A stretch of DNA of 64,000 nucleotides, from positions 47,741 through 111,740 of the forward strand of contig JADKIQ010000020.1 in the NCBI GenBank assembly GCA_016721245.1. The letters run 5' to 3'. Position 1 is the first letter of the stretch, and each line of letters opens with the position of its first letter. Made by a program: the position numbers and the translations under genes. Positions 62,747 to 64,000 of this stretch are shown here, in pieces. The DNA comes from Sphingobacteriales bacterium (GTDB lineage: Bacteria; Bacteroidota; Bacteroidia; Chitinophagales; JADIYW01). A model generated the notes under the pieces. That model was given only the letters and a program-made list of their open reading frames with translations, was not told where the DNA came from and ran no database searches.

Positions 62747-62776
62747 TGGTCTGTTGTTGTGTCGTCCTACCATTGG

Positions 62777-62906
62777 TGCTAACGGTTGAAAATTGGCGAT
62801 GGTTGTGCGTGTTTGGCACGAACTATCATTTATTTACAAATGTAATTTATTACTCAAAACTTTAATTACCAAATCCACCACAACTATTGCCCATTTTTTG
62901 TTAGCA
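62777..62906 (-). other. attC-like palindrome C
   Basis: 130 bp bounded by TGCTAAC (62777-62783) and GTTAGCA (62900-62906). Inner arms are AAAATTGGCGATGGTTGTG and CACAACTATTGCCCATTTT. The first 47 bp match element D with two differences; the right 78 bp match element A. The left arm has three more bases than the right (GGTTG after AAC). Confidence 0.65.
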
Positions 62907-62912
62907 GTAGTA

Positions 62913-63365
62913 TTATTGCAATATGACTTTATGATGTTTCATGTCATAACTAAGCTGTTTAATTATAGTCCATTTTGTTTCATCATTTAAGTAAACTTCA
63001 TTATAATCACATATTTTGTAAGGTAGAAAAATTAATAAATATCTTCGTTTTCTGATTTTTTTGTCCTTAACCACGCCGTACATAATACAATCATATTTTG
63101 TTGAACTGTCATTACTGAAATAGAGAGCAATTGAAGTCTTATGCTTTATTGTATCCATAATTGATAAAGGAATTTTAATTGAATCACCAATCTCTATTTT
63201 ATGAAATTCTTTCTTTATCGTTTTATAATTTTTTATTCTTACTCTTTTTTGGTCTGAAGTTTCATAAAATTCACCTTTTCTAGATTTTTGCCATTTTTCA
63301 AAACGAGTTTGAGAAAAAACCGTGCAGAGATTAAAAAATAATAATATTATTAGTGATGCCTTCAT
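62913..63365 (-). CDS. Cassette 3 gene, exported unknown protein
   Basis: A 150-aa protein with signal peptide (residues 1-18, ending TVFSQ). The mature part is basic and beta-rich (KIEIGDSIKIPLSIMDTI, KRRYLLIFLPYKICDYNEVY). No family is recognised. It fills the cassette: the stop is 6 bp from the core of element C and the start 9 bp from element D. Confidence 0.6.
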   Translation of the reverse strand: MKASLIILLFFNLCTVFSQTRFEKWQKSRKGEFYETSDQKRVRIKNYKTIKKEFHKIEIGDSIKIPLSIMDTIKHKTSIALYFSNDSSTKYDCIMYGVVKDKKIRKRRYLLIFLPYKICDYNEVYLNDETKWTIIKQLSYDMKHHKVILQ

Positions 63366-63374
63366 AAATATTTC

Positions 63375-63504
63375 TGCTAACGGCTGAAAATTGGCGATGG
63401 TTGTGCGTGTTTAGCACGAACCGTAATCAACCTTCAAACTAAATTTATTATTTATTATTTGCTTTTCCGATCGAGCCACAACTAACGCCAATTTTATGTT
63501 ATGT
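63375..63504 (-). other. attC-like palindrome D
   Basis: 130 bp from TGCTAAC (63375-63381) to GTTATGT (63498-63504). Inner arms AAAATTGGCGATGGTTGTG and CACAACTAACGCCAATTTT pair with three mismatches. The outer cores differ because each belongs to a different cassette, as the integron model predicts. The left arm is again three bases longer. The remaining 81 bp to the next gene stop show nothing else I can name. Confidence 0.65.
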
Positions 63505-63585
63505 GTGGTTTTTCTTTCTCGTTGTCATTGTCTCTTCAGCCTTAAGAATACTCGTCCAGAAATATAAACTGCTGTCGAAATAATT

Positions 63586-63924
63586 TTAAGCAAAAACAAA
63601 ACCTGTAATGAACGAAAAATTCCTTCCGGTGTCACTTGTTAGATTTCTCATTGCTTCGTTCTGTTCGTTTGTTGTTCTTTTCCTCCAAAACATTCCGTCC
63701 TTGTTAAGGTCATAGTGATTTAAATCCAATTGATAATAAATAGCATCAAATGTCGCCATACCTACAATGAACAAGTATAGAACTAAAAAACAGTCACACT
63801 TGTCCAAATCAATTTGTTCTTGGTAGAAAAAGTCTTTTACGATAAAAATATTATTGTCCCAAGTCCAACCAAACAAATAATTGTTGAGGCTGACTAAATG
63901 ATATGGAATTGTTATTTCATCCAA
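63586..63924 (-). CDS. Cassette 4 gene, unknown protein
   Basis: A 112-aa protein with one hydrophobic segment (CFLVLYLFIVGMATFDAIYY) and many aromatic residues. No family is recognised. It lies between element D and the element that starts at the window edge. The cores on both sides have the same type (GTTATGTG, and GTTATATGTG read from the other end). Confidence 0.5.
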   Translation of the reverse strand: MDEITIPYHLVSLNNYLFGWTWDNNIFIVKDFFYQEQIDLDKCDCFLVLYLFIVGMATFDAIYYQLDLNHYDLNKDGMFWRKRTTNEQNEAMRNLTSDTGRNFSFITGFVFA

Positions 63925-63988
63925 TTTCGTACTATTGTTTTGTTTATATGTTGTCCGGTTAGTTTGTTGTTTCGAGTTGTCCTAAAAT

Positions 63989-64000
63989 CACATATAACGT
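63989..64000 (-). other. Start of a further attC-like element E, cut by the window edge
   Basis: CACATATAAC followed by GT. Read on the minus strand it gives GTTATATGTG, close to the GTTATGTG at the other end of cassette 4. It shows that the array continues to the right. Confidence 0.4.

Noticed and set aside
61772..63504. Palindromes B, C and D as ordinary terminators or MITEs
   Set aside because: They lack T runs, have a 60-bp unpaired centre, recur once per small gene in one orientation, and their outer bases match across the gene and not across the palindrome. MITEs with target duplications would not give that pattern.
61000..64000. Integrase gene within the array
   Set aside because: No open frame in this stretch has tyrosine-recombinase motifs; if it exists it lies outside the window.
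1..64000. tRNA, rRNA, transposase and prophage genes
   Set aside because: Looked for by eye and none could be supported; short tRNAs could still be missed without a covariance search.

Overview
The window reads as a low-GC chromosome segment from a member of the Bacteroidota, probably of the Chitinophagia/Saprospiria type. The evidence is type IX secretion (T9SS) cargo with both kinds of C-terminal sorting domain, PorP/SprF-like partners, a TonB-dependent receptor with a carboxypeptidase-like N-terminal domain, promoters close to TTTG-n20-TAnnTTTG, and A-rich translation starts without Shine-Dalgarno sequences. No rRNA, tRNA, CRISPR array, transposase or recombinase was recognised.

Layout. 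1-7702: aerobic terminal oxidase operon (end of a probable ActF gene, coxB fused to an OmpA domain, coxA, cyoE, two subunit III genes, subunit IV, SCO, DUF420, a small CxxC membrane protein). 7771-12823: aroA, a START-like protein, a Rieske oxygenase and a divergent acyl-CoA dehydrogenase. 12970-28779: an unknown helical protein and two giant secreted proteins, the second with six 528-bp repeats and coupled to a PorP/SprF gene. 28856-35220: dnaX with an A10 slippage site, a CoA-binding protein, a Spy-like protein, a DUF1800/DUF1501 pair and a frameshifted exported-protein gene. 35424-51656: TonB receptor, DUF1275, Gfo/Idh/MocA, mtaB, Crp/Fnr, YceI, lactonase, class A beta-lactamase, SOUL protein, cytidine deaminase, sirtuin, NAD(P)HX repair enzyme and NlpC/P60 peptidase. 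51791-57508: a third giant protein (about 14 PKD domains) with its own PorP/SprF partner. 57587-57826: two tandem hairpin-plus-terminator units that look like small RNAs. 57825-61000: lipid acyltransferase, small conserved proteins and an SDR.

61074-64000 is the most unusual part. Short unknown genes all lie on the minus strand, each separated by a roughly 130-bp imperfect palindrome bounded by TGCTAAC and GTTAGCA-like cores. The bases just inside each core are specific to the cassette and complementary to the other end of that same cassette. This is the boundary rule of integron gene cassettes and their attC sites. No integrase lies in the window; the array runs off the right edge, which is the upstream side for these genes.

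Several genes carry heptanucleotide tandem repeats inside the reading frame (aroA, dnaX, NlpC/P60). Two genes (dnaX and the gene at 34493) would each be restored by one extra A in an A run; for dnaX this fits the known gamma/tau slippage mechanism. All functions are inferred from sequence motifs read by eye; no database search was run.
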